From: Methylobacterium planeticum
GTDB lineage: Bacteria; Pseudomonadota; Alphaproteobacteria; Rhizobiales; Beijerinckiaceae
DNA: 64,000 nucleotides
Assembly: GCF_008806345.1 (NCBI RefSeq)
Contig: NZ_VZZJ01000002.1
Location: 248,001 to 312,000, forward strand
Direction of reading: 5' to 3'
Shown here one piece after another: positions 1 through 8,100 of the stretch. Position 1 is the first letter of the stretch, and the number at the start of each line of letters is the position of its first letter. The position numbers and the translations under genes are program-made. The notes beneath the pieces are model-generated. The model saw only the letters and a list, made by a program, of their open reading frames with translations, had not been told where the DNA came from and did no database searches.

Positions 1-2
1 AT

Positions 3-965
3 CTCGAGAGCGAGCGCTCAAGCCTGAACCCGATGGCGGCGGGCTACGCGGCGGGCCAGCTCGCCGCCATCCTCAGGGCCCTGAAGGCCGACATCGTCCA
101 CTGCATCGCCCTCAAGGGCATCCTCGTCGGCGGCACCGCCGCCGCGATGGCGGGGATCCCGGCCCGGGTCTACGCCCTCACCGGCCTCGGCCTGATCGGG
201 GCCCGGAGCGACCGGGTGGGCAGGCTCGCCCGGACCGGCCTGCGCCACCTGATCCGGGGGCCCCTCGCCTCGCGCCGCACCCGTTTCCTGTTCGAGAACC
301 CGGACGACGCCCGCGCGCTGGGCCTCGACCCGGCCGATACCGGCGTCACCCTGGTGGGCGGCGCGGGCGTCGACCCGGAGGCCTTCCGGCCGGAGCCCCT
401 GCCGCCCCGGCCGCCGCTGCGGGTCGCCCTCGTCGCCCGCATGCTCTGGTCGAAGGGGGTCGACACCGCCGTCGAGGCGACCCGCCGCGCCCGGGAGGCG
501 GGGGCGCCGGTGGAGCTCTCCCTCTATGGCGCGCCCGATCCCCAGAACCGCCGCGCGATCCCCGAGGCCACCCTGCGGGCGTGGAGCCGCGACGGCATCA
601 CCTGGCACGGGGCGACCCGCGACGTGGCGCGCGTCTGGGCGAGCCACCACGCGGCCTGCCTGCCCTCCCGCGGCGGGGAGGGCCTGCCGCGCACGCTCCT
701 CGAGGCCGCCGCCTGCGGACGCACCATCCTGACCACCGACGTGCCGGGCTGCCGCGACCTCGTGCGCGACGGGATCGAGGGGCTCGTCGTGCCCCCGGAC
801 GACGCCCCCACGCTCGCCGCCGCCCTGCGCCGCCTCGCCGACGAGCCGGGCCTCGTCGCCGGCCTCGGAGCGGCGGCGCGCGCGCGCATCCTCGCGGGGG
901 GCTACACGGAAGCCGCGGTTGTGGAGGCGGTCTGCGCCCTCTATCGCGAGCTTCTCGCCGCATGA
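3..965 (+). CDS. Glycosyltransferase family 4 (5' end outside window)
   Basis: The frame is open through the left edge, so this is the C-terminal part of a longer protein; the first internal ATG is at 33. The GT4 signature GGEGLPRTLLEAAACG, with the E-x7-E pair that contacts the nucleotide-sugar, is visible in the last third. It is followed by a typical VPGCRDLVRDGIEGLVVPP segment, and the middle holds the beta-strand VALVARMLWSKGVDTAVEA that opens the second Rossmann domain. Family knowledge: such enzymes move a sugar from an NDP-sugar or polyprenyl donor during capsule, lipopolysaccharide or exopolysaccharide assembly at the inner face of the membrane. The acceptor cannot be told from sequence. 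The next gene begins 10 bases after the stop, so the two may share a transcript. Confidence 0.85.
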   Translation, partial: LESERSSLNPMAAGYAAGQLAAILRALKADIVHCIALKGILVGGTAAAMAGIPARVYALTGLGLIGARSDRVGRLARTGLRHLIRGPLASRRTRFLFENPDDARALGLDPADTGVTLVGGAGVDPEAFRPEPLPPRPPLRVALVARMLWSKGVDTAVEATRRAREAGAPVELSLYGAPDPQNRRAIPEATLRAWSRDGITWHGATRDVARVWASHHAACLPSRGGEGLPRTLLEAAACGRTILTTDVPGCRDLVRDGIEGLVVPPDDAPTLAAALRRLADEPGLVAGLGAAARARILAGGYTEAAVVEAVCALYRELLAA

Positions 966-975
966 TCGCCGCCAC

Positions 976-1650
976 ATGAGCACGCCGGCGCGCCGGATCA
1001 CGCCGGCCGACGCCCACGCCTTCATCCGGGCCGAGACCCGGCTGCGGCCGGTGCCGCACGCCCCCGAGATCCTCCTCCACGTCGCCGACGAGGCCACGGC
1101 CCTGTGGGAGCGGACGGAGGAGGAATTGCAGGCGATCGGCCTGCCACCGCCCTTCTGGGCCTTCGCCTGGGCCGGCGGCCAGGCGCTCGCCCGCTACATC
1201 CTCGACAATCCTGGCTTCGCGGCCGGGCGGCGGGTGCTCGATTTCGCCTCGGGCTCCGGACTCGTGGCGATCGCGGCGGCACGGGCGGGCGCGACCCGGG
1301 TGCTGGCGAGCGACCTCGACCCCTTCGCGATCGCGTCGATCGGCCTGAACGCGGCGGCGAACGGCGTCGCCGACCGGATCGAGGCCGCCGCCGCGGACCT
1401 GATCGGCACGGCGCCGGAGGCGGACCTCGTGCTCGCCGCCGACATCTTCTACGAGCAGGATCTCGCGGGCCGGGTCGGCGACTGGCTCGGCCGGCTCCAC
1501 GCGGGCGGCACCACGGTGCTGGTGGGCGATCCCGGCCGCGCCTACCTGCCCAAGGGCCGCCTCGAGATCCTCGCCACCTACGAGATCCCGGTGACCCGGG
1601 CGCTGGAGGATGCCGAGATCAAGCGCACCAGCGTCTGGCGCTTCCGCTGA
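976..1650 (+). CDS. Class I SAM-dependent protein methyltransferase (ETFB-lysine methyltransferase-like)
   Basis: A 224-residue protein. The SAM-binding core starts with VLDFASGSGLVAIAAARAGA (about residues 77-96), followed by the acidic loop ASDLDPFAIA and the motif LVLAADIFYEQDLA, where D-x-F-Y replaces the usual D/N-P-P-Y. This layout matches the small COG3897 family, which includes the electron-transfer-flavoprotein beta-subunit lysine methyltransferase of mitochondria and alphaproteobacteria. The older database name 'nicotinamide N-methyltransferase-like' is probably wrong for this group. The ATG at 976 was chosen because an earlier ATG at 919 lies inside the preceding gene and would add an unrelated arginine-rich leader. 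Substrate assignment is inference from family resemblance. Confidence 0.8.
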   Translation: MSTPARRITPADAHAFIRAETRLRPVPHAPEILLHVADEATALWERTEEELQAIGLPPPFWAFAWAGGQALARYILDNPGFAAGRRVLDFASGSGLVAIAAARAGATRVLASDLDPFAIASIGLNAAANGVADRIEAAAADLIGTAPEADLVLAADIFYEQDLAGRVGDWLGRLHAGGTTVLVGDPGRAYLPKGRLEILATYEIPVTRALEDAEIKRTSVWRFR

Positions 1651-1664
1651 GGGGCCTCGCCCGC

Positions 1665-1709
1665 CCGAACCTTGCCGTTCCGAACCTTGCCGCTCCGGAA
1701 CTTGCTGAC
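1665..1709 (+). repeat. Three 15-bp tandem units in intergenic DNA
   Basis: Just after the methyltransferase stop, a 15-base unit of the form CCGAACCTTGCCGTT occurs three times in a row, with one change in the second copy and several in the third. It lies in the gap before the FMN reductase. No stem-loop or promoter consensus is evident. Confidence 0.6.
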
Positions 1710-1851
1710 CCGGTGAGACATTCCGCCTCTGTCTGATCCTTGCGGCCCCTTGCATTCGGGGCGCTACGTACCCGTATCAGTCTTGTCCGTCGGGCGGCCG
1801 ATCCGCACCGCATCGGCCGAGAAGGTCCAGTCAGACCGGAGACCGCGCCCC

Positions 1852-2418
1852 GTGTCCCTTCCCCGCATCGTCGCCTTCTCGGGCAGCCAGAACCGCCCGT
1901 CGCGGACCCGGACCCTCGTGGAGGCGGTCGGGGCCGAACTCGCGCGCCACCGCCGCATCGACCTGAAGGTGCTCGACCTCGCCGATGCCGGGCCGGGCCT
2001 CGCGGTGGCGAGCCGGGAGGCGCTGCCCCTGCCGGCCGCGCACCTGATCGAGGCGATCGAGGGCGCGGACGCCCTGATCGTCGGGACGCCGGTCTACCAG
2101 GGCTCCTACGCGGGCCTGTTCAAGCACGTCATCGATTTCCTCGATCCCGCCGCGATGGCGGGCAAGCCCGTGGTGCTCACGGCGACCGGCGGCGGCCTGC
2201 GCCACGCCCTCGTGGTCGAGCACGGCCTGCGCCCGCTCTTCGGCTTCTTCGCGGCCCACATCGCGCCAACCTCGGTCTATGCCGGCCCCGGCGAGATCGA
2301 GGACGGGGCGATCGTCGATCCCGGGGTGGCCGAGCGCGTCGCCGCGGCGGGGCGGGAACTCGCGCTCCTCCTCGACACCGCGGTCCGGACGACGCGCCGC
2401 GCCGCGCCCGCGGCCTGA
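1852..2418 (+). CDS. NADPH-dependent FMN reductase (flavodoxin-like)
   Basis: 188 residues from the GTG at 1852. The flavodoxin-like FMN reductase pattern is clear: an N-terminal IVAFSGSQNRPSRTRTLVEAV phosphate-binding loop, the GADALIVGTPVYQGSYAGLFKHVIDFL segment, and GKPVVLTATGGGLRHALV. The family (SsuE/MsuE type) supplies reduced FMN to two-component monooxygenases, often those releasing sulfite from sulfonates. No monooxygenase partner is nearby, so this cannot be confirmed, but a sulfate uptake operon lies about 12 kb away. An upstream in-frame ATG at 1750 would add 34 residues with no family similarity. The last codons (AAPAA) are the first unit of a tandem repeat. Confidence 0.85.
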   Translation: MSLPRIVAFSGSQNRPSRTRTLVEAVGAELARHRRIDLKVLDLADAGPGLAVASREALPLPAAHLIEAIEGADALIVGTPVYQGSYAGLFKHVIDFLDPAAMAGKPVVLTATGGGLRHALVVEHGLRPLFGFFAAHIAPTSVYAGPGEIEDGAIVDPGVAERVAAAGRELALLLDTAVRTTRRAAPAA

Positions 2419-2502
2419 CCGCCGCGCCCGCGGCCTGACCGCCGCACCCGCGGCCCGATCGCCGCGGCCAGCGGCCTGATCGCCGCGGCCAGCGGCCTGA
2501 TT
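2401..2502. repeat. Five tandem 20-21-bp units between convergent genes
   Basis: Three 20-base units (GCCGCGCCCGCGGCCTGACC and close variants) followed by two 21-base units ending GCGGCCTGATC or GCGGCCTGATT run without gaps across the convergent ends of the FMN reductase and pbpC. The first unit carries the reductase stop codon, and the last unit abuts the pbpC stop at 2501. Each unit contains a short GC palindrome, so the array could also act as a bidirectional roadblock or terminator; that role is inference. Confidence 0.85.
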
Positions 2503-4618
2503 ACTCGATCCGCACCACGACGCTGTCGCTGGCTCCGGCCGCATCCATCACCGAGATCCGGGCGAAGCCCGCCCCGTCCGGCCGCCATTCCGACTGGCGC
2601 CGGGGGCCCTGCGCCACGGGCAGGCCGTCGGCCATCCAGGTCAGGGGCGGCACGCCGCCGAGCGCCTTGAGGGCGAGGCCGGGGCCGGCCTCCTTCGGGT
2701 CCGGGCTCAGCCCGAGGTCGATCCGGGCGCCGTCGGGCGGGTAGGCGATCTTGAGGGGGGCGACCAGGGTGCCGGCCAGGGTCTTGGGCAGGTCGCGCCG
2801 GATGTGGCGGAGCGGCGGCGGCAGCCCCGCCGTCGTGGTCACGAGGGCGTCCGGGGGCCGGGCGATCGCCTCCGGCTCGCCGCCGTAGCGGGCGAAGGCG
2901 TCGAACAGGATCGGCGCCGCGACGAGCCGCCCGACGAGGCCCGGCACGGCCGCCCCGTCCGCCCGCCCGACCCAGACCGCCACGGTGATGCGGCGGTCGA
3001 AGCCCGCCGCCCAGGCGTCGCGGTAGCCGAAGGAGGTGCCGGTCTTGAAGGCGATGCGGCCGGCGAGCGCGTTCTCGGGGGGCGGCGCGCCCCGCAGGGT
3101 GTCGGCGACGTACCAGGCGGCCACCGGCTCCGCGATCGCGGCGTGTCCGGAGGCGGGCGCCGGGTCCGCGTCGCGGCGGCGCACGAGGTCCGGCACGGCG
3201 CCGCCGCGCGCGAGGCCCGCGTAGAGCCGGGCGAGATCGATCAGGGTGATGCCGAGGCCGCCGAGCGCCACGGGCAGGCCCGGCGCGGTGTCGCGCGGCA
3301 GGACGATGCCGGCGCCGGCCCCGCGCAGGCGGGCGATGAAGCGGGCGGGCCCGACCGCCTCGAGGAGATCCACCGCCGGCACGTTGAGGGAGAGCTGCAG
3401 CGCCCGCCGCGCCGTGACGGTGCCCTGGTAGGTGAGGTCGAAATTCTCCGGCGCGTAGGTGGCCGAGAAGCGGGCCGGCCGGTCGTCGAGGAGCGTCTCC
3501 GGATGCGCGATGCCGCCCTCGAAGGCGAGCGCGTAGATGAAGGGCTTCAGGGCCGAGCCCGGCGAGCGGATCGCCGCCGTCATGTCGATCGCCCCGCGCC
3601 GGGCGGCGTCGAGGTAGCCGGCGCTGCCGACCTGGGCCAGGACCGCGCCGCTGCGGTTGTCGATGACGAGGATCGCGGCGGAGAGGTCCGGCCCCGCCGC
3701 CGCGGCCCGCTCCCTCGCCAGCGCCTCGAGGCTCGCCTGCAGGCGCCCGTCGAGGGTCAGGCGCAGCACCCGCGCCTCACCGTCGGCCGCGACCGCCGCC
3801 TCCGCCGCGTGGGCCGCGATCATCGGGAAGGGTGTTCGCCCGCGCGGGACGGGCTCGGCCTTGGCCGCCGCGGCCTCGGCCCCGGTGATCACGCCGCGCG
3901 CCGCCGCGATGTCGAGGACCCGGTCCCGGGCGCGCCGCGCGGCCTCGGGGAAGCGGTCGGGCCGGCGCGCCTCCGGCGCCTGGGGCAGCGCCACCAGGAG
4001 CGCGCCCTCGGCGAACGACAGGCGGGCGGGCTCGCGCCCGAAATACGCGAGGCTCGCCGCGCGCAGGCCCTCCACCGGACCGCCATAGGGGGCGAGGGCG
4101 AGGTAGAGGTCGAGCACCCCCGCCTTGCCGAGGCGCCGCTCCAGCTCCACCGCCCGCACCATCTGGCGCAGCTTGGCCCCCAGCGAGCGCTCCGGCCGCG
4201 GCTCGATCAGGCGCGCCACCTGCATCGACAGGGTCGAGCCGCCCGACACGATGCGCCCGTGCCGGAGCCATTGCCAGGCGGCCCGCAGGGTCGCGGCCGG
4301 GTCGATGCCGGGATGGTCCGCGAAGCGCCGGTCCTCGTAGACGGTCAGCATGGCGAGCATGCGCGGATCGACCCCCGCCGCCGTCAGGGGCAGGCGCCAG
4401 CGCCCGTCCGCGGTGGCGAAGGGGCGCAGCAGCCGGTCCTGCCGGTCGAGCACCACGGTCGATCGGCGGCCGGCCTCGCTCAGGTCGAGGGGCGGGAACG
4501 CCGCCACCGTCCGATCGAGAGCGAGACCTCCGAGGACCGCACCGCCGACGAGGCCGGCGATGGCGAGGCGGCGGGCAGCGACGCACCGGCCGCCGGCGCG
4601 GTCAGGCAGCGCCGTCAT
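2501..4618 (-). CDS. pbpC: Penicillin-binding protein 1C (bifunctional peptidoglycan synthase)
   Basis: 705 residues. One N-terminal membrane anchor (about 18-36) precedes a GT51 transglycosylase domain with EDRRF (95-99) and SGGSTLSMQ (125-133). A transpeptidase domain follows with the serine of SPGSALKPF (Ser355, S-x-x-K), SLN (410-412) and KTGTS (525-529). The tail (about 610-705) fits the PBP1C C-terminal beta domain. All catalytic motifs are intact. Family role: periplasmic polymerisation and cross-linking of glycan strands, with PBP1C often considered a repair or accessory synthase. It sits downstream of the alpha-2-macroglobulin gene on the same strand, a pairing conserved across Gram-negative bacteria. 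The repeat cluster between the two may weaken or shape read-through. Confidence 0.95.
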   Translation of the reverse strand: MTALPDRAGGRCVAARRLAIAGLVGGAVLGGLALDRTVAAFPPLDLSEAGRRSTVVLDRQDRLLRPFATADGRWRLPLTAAGVDPRMLAMLTVYEDRRFADHPGIDPAATLRAAWQWLRHGRIVSGGSTLSMQVARLIEPRPERSLGAKLRQMVRAVELERRLGKAGVLDLYLALAPYGGPVEGLRAASLAYFGREPARLSFAEGALLVALPQAPEARRPDRFPEAARRARDRVLDIAAARGVITGAEAAAAKAEPVPRGRTPFPMIAAHAAEAAVAADGEARVLRLTLDGRLQASLEALARERAAAAGPDLSAAILVIDNRSGAVLAQVGSAGYLDAARRGAIDMTAAIRSPGSALKPFIYALAFEGGIAHPETLLDDRPARFSATYAPENFDLTYQGTVTARRALQLSLNVPAVDLLEAVGPARFIARLRGAGAGIVLPRDTAPGLPVALGGLGITLIDLARLYAGLARGGAVPDLVRRRDADPAPASGHAAIAEPVAAWYVADTLRGAPPPENALAGRIAFKTGTSFGYRDAWAAGFDRRITVAVWVGRADGAAVPGLVGRLVAAPILFDAFARYGGEPEAIARPPDALVTTTAGLPPPLRHIRRDLPKTLAGTLVAPLKIAYPPDGARIDLGLSPDPKEAGPGLALKALGGVPPLTWMADGLPVAQGPRRQSEWRPDGAGFARISVMDAAGASDSVVVRIE

Positions 4619-4658
4619 TCACCCGCCCCGCCGTTCCGGCCCCCGGGCGCGTGCCGCG

Positions 4659-4771
4659 CCCCCTCTCCCATGCGGGAGAGGATTGGGGTGAGGGAAGCGC
4701 GCTGTCCGGAAAGGTCGCACCCCTCACCCGGTCCGCTCTCGCGGACTCGACCTCTCCCGGACGGGAGAGGT
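4659..4771. repeat. Nested palindromic repeat, copy A
   Basis: About 112 bp. The left arm is a near-perfect palindrome (CCTCTCCCATGCGGGAGAGG), then comes a GGGGTGAGGG ... CCCCTCACCC inverted pair, a small hairpin GTCCGC-TCTC-GCGGAC (4731-4746), and a right-arm palindrome (CCTCTCCCGGACGGGAGAGG). The left and right arms can also pair with each other. It lies between pbpC and the alpha-2-macroglobulin gene. The organisation resembles REP/BIME or MITE elements; the family name is not known to me. Confidence 0.9.
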
Positions 4772-4847
4772 GGGGCGCCGCGCCGTCGGTCCGGTGCTTC
4801 GAGGATGGCGCCGCGGGTGTCAGATCGAGCGCGGGAAGCGCAGCGCG

Positions 4848-4960
4848 CCCCCTCTCCCGTGCGGGAGAGGGTTGGGGTGAGGGAAGCGACACATCCGGAA
4901 AGGTCGCACCCCTCACCCGGTCGGCTGGCGCCGACTCGACCTCTCCCGGACGGGAGAGGT
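4848..4960. repeat. Nested palindromic repeat, copy B
   Basis: Same layout and orientation as copy A, about 190 bp further on. The small third hairpin here is GTCGGC-TGGC-GCCGAC (4920-4935): both sides have changed relative to copy A so that pairing is kept. The spacer between copies A and B shows no gene and no similarity to the B-C spacer. Confidence 0.9.
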
Positions 4961-5021
4961 GATGAGCACCACCCGCCGCGTCATGCCATGCCGTTGGATC
5001 TGCCGCAGGTGGTGCGACGGG

Positions 5022-5134
5022 CCCCCTCTCCCGTGCGGGAGAGGGCTGGGGTGAGGGAGGCGACCTCTCCGGACACGTCGCACCCCTCACCCGGTGCGCT
5101 GTCGCGCACTCGACCTCTCCCGGACGGGAGAGGT
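5022..5134. repeat. Nested palindromic repeat, copy C
   Basis: Third copy in the cluster, same orientation, ending only 10 bases from the alpha-2-macroglobulin stop codon. Its third hairpin is GTGCGC-TGTC-GCGCAC (5094-5109), again different from copies A and B on both sides of the stem. Being hairpin-rich and immediately downstream of a stop, it could terminate or stabilise the upstream mRNA. Confidence 0.9.
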
Positions 5135-5143
5135 GGGCGCGGG

Positions 5144-8100
5144 TCACCGCGCCGCCTCGATCGTCAGGGAGCCGAAGGCGGTGCGGCCGAAGCGGTCGGG
5201 GCGGTACATGTCCTCGATCGTGGCGCCGGGATGCACGTAGGTGCCGGGGGAGACGGCCCGGACCGTGTAGGCGGCGCTGAAGAAGGCCGATTGCTCGGGG
5301 GTCCGGTCGTAGGCGGCTACGAAGCGGTCGTCGCGGAACTCCGTATGGGCCGGCTGGACCTCGGTCCTGGCGAAGGCGAGGCCCGTGAGGGTGTCGGCGT
5401 CGAGGAGCTTCGGGTTGTCGATCTCGAGACCCGCCGGCAGGCGGTCGACGAGGAGCAGACGCCCGGCGGTGGCGCGCGCCTCCGTCACCTTGAGGACCAC
5501 CACGAGGCGGTCGTTCTGGCGCAAGGGGACCCGCAGGTCGACGGGGCTACCGTCGAGGCGGAAGTAGCCGCGCTCGACCGTGTAGCCCCGGGCCTCGGCG
5601 GGCTCGGGGGCGATCGGGTTGCCGCTGACGCCGAGCACGACCTGGGCGGGGGCGCGGCCCTCGTTGGTCAGCGTGACCGGCTTCGCCTCGAGCGCCGCGC
5701 CCCGGTAGGTGCGGGCCAGCGTCCCGGCCTGGCGGGTGCCGTCGACGGCGAGCGCCAGGGTCTCGGCCTCCTTGGTCAGCCCCTCGGCGGCGAGCACCAT
5801 CCAGGCGTTCTCCTGGGTGCTGGTCGGGCGCCCGCTCGCCTGCTCCTCGCCGATCACCGCGGCGACGGGGGACAGGGTCTCGCGGGTGAGGCCGGTCTCC
5901 GCCGCGAGGGCGAGGATCCCGGCGCCGTCGCGCAGGCGCGAGCCGTAATCGGCCCGGTAGCTCCGCGTGTCGGGGGCACCCTTCAGGGCGGCGAGCGCGG
6001 AGTCGAAGGCCTTCTGGGCCCGGCCGCGGTCGCCGAGGAGCGCCAGGGCCGCGGCGATCTGGCCGCGGGCCAGCGGCGTCGCGAAATCACCGATCCTGGT
6101 GTCGGCGAGGTAGCGCAGGTCCCCCATCACCGGCCGGCCGTTGCGGGCCAGGACGTAGGCCGCGTAGGCGAGGTCCATGCCGCCCTCCCGCACCTCCGTG
6201 GTGTTGGCCACCGCGTTGCGCAGGCGGTCGAGGGCGCTCGCGAAGGCCGCCTGGGGCACCGCGAAGCCGCGCTCGCGGGCGCGGGTGAGGAAGTCCGTCA
6301 CGTAGGCGTTGAGCCAGAGGTCGTTGGTGCCGCCCACCGACCAGAGGCCGAAATCGCCCCCCGAATCCTGGCGCGCGAGCACCCGCTCGATCGCCTCGCG
6401 GACGCGCTCGTCGACTTTGTCGTCGAGGGCGAGCCGGTCCATCGCCGCGAGGCGGTTGACGTAGAGGAGCGGCATCGCCCGGCTGACGATCTGCTCCGAG
6501 CAGCCGTAGGGGTAGCGGTCGAGGGCCTGGAGCAGGGCCGGGACGTCGAGGCCCGGCACCGCGCCGGCCCAGACCGAGACCGCCCCGGTGCCGGGCAGGA
6601 TGTCGGCGAGCAGCGCGCTCGAGACCGTGAGGCTGGCGCCGGGCTCGAGCGGGCGCAGGGACCGCCGCACCAGGGCGCCGGTGCCGGGCCCGACCGGCAG
6701 CGCGAAGCTCTGGCCGACGCCCCCGGGCAGGCCCGGCCCCGAGAGGGTGACGTCGAGCCGGGCCGTGCCGGGCCCCGCGGCCGTGATCGGGATCACGAGC
6801 TGGCCCTTGGCGCCGGCCTCCAGCCGCAGGACCTTGTGCACCGCCTCGGCGCCGACGAGGACGGGCCCCGTGAGGTCGAGATCGACCGTGTAGTCGCCCC
6901 CCGCGGCCTCGACGTTGTCGAGGGCCACGAAGAAGCGCGAGCGATCGCCGACGTTGAGGAAGCGCGGCAGGGTGCCGGTGAGGACCACGGGATCGCGGAT
7001 GATCACGTCGGCCTGCGCCTGGCCGACGCGGGTCCGGTCCCAGGCCGTCACCATGACGCGGCCGGTGCCGTTGAAGGCGGGCAGCGGGAAGGTGACCTGC
7101 GCGGTCCCGTCCGGCCCCACCGCGACGACGCCCGAGTAGAGGGCGAGCGGCGCCTGGGTCGGGGGCGAATCCGCGAGCTCGCCCGTGCCCCCGTCGCCGC
7201 CGGAGCGGATGGCGCCGAGCGTCCCCTGCATGCCGTCGATCAGGTATCCGTAGAGGTCGCGGATCTCGGGGCCGAGCGCCTTCTGGCCGAAGAAGTGGGC
7301 GAAGGGGTTCGGGGCCTCGTAGCGGGTCAGGTTGAGGATGCCGACATCGACCAGCGCCACCGTGACCCGCGCCTCGGCGCCGGGCGCGAGCCCGGCGAGG
7401 CGGATCGGCAGGGTGAGGTCCTGGCGCGGCCGGGTCTTGGCCGGCGCGTCGAGGGAGACCGTGAGCGCGCGCTTGCCCGCATCGACCGAGAACCAGGCGA
7501 GCCCGAGGGCCCGGCCCGGCAGGCGCCTGGCCGCCTGGTCAAGGGGCCGGTAGGCGCTCGCCACCAGGTAGGCGCCGGCGCCCCATTCGGGCCTGACCGG
7601 GATGCTCACCGTGGTGCCGCCCTCGGGCACGCTCACGTCGAGGATGTCGTGCACCTTGTCGCTGACGACCGCGAGGGTCGCCGTGCCCGTGAACTTCGGG
7701 GCGATCCGGGCCCGCAGGGTCTCGCCGCCCGCGTAGGACGCCTTGTCGAGGGTGAGGTCGAGGAGGTCGGGCACGTCGGCGGTCTCCCCGCCGGTCCAGC
7801 CGACCCCGAAGGTGACGCTGACGGTGGCGGAGGGCCGGCCGGGCAGGCTCGCCTCCAGGCGGTACTTGCCGAAGCTCACGGGGGCCCCGAGCCGGGCCGG
7901 CGCGTCGGCGCCCACGTCGAGGCGCCCGTCCGCGACGCGGCGGACCGACTTCACGGGCTCGAAGGACCAGCGCCCGTCGGCGCGGTACCATTGATAGGTC
8001 TGCTCCAGGCGCGAGAGGGTCCAGACCACGCCGGGGGCGGCGAGGCGGCGCCCGTCGGGGGCCGCCAGCACCAGCTCGAAGCTCGCGGTGCCGCCCTCCT

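Noticed and set aside
4602..5147. Open frame across the repeat cluster on the minus strand
   Set aside because: Its sequence is only the translated palindromic repeats (HLSRPGEVE-type units); no start signal or homology is expected.
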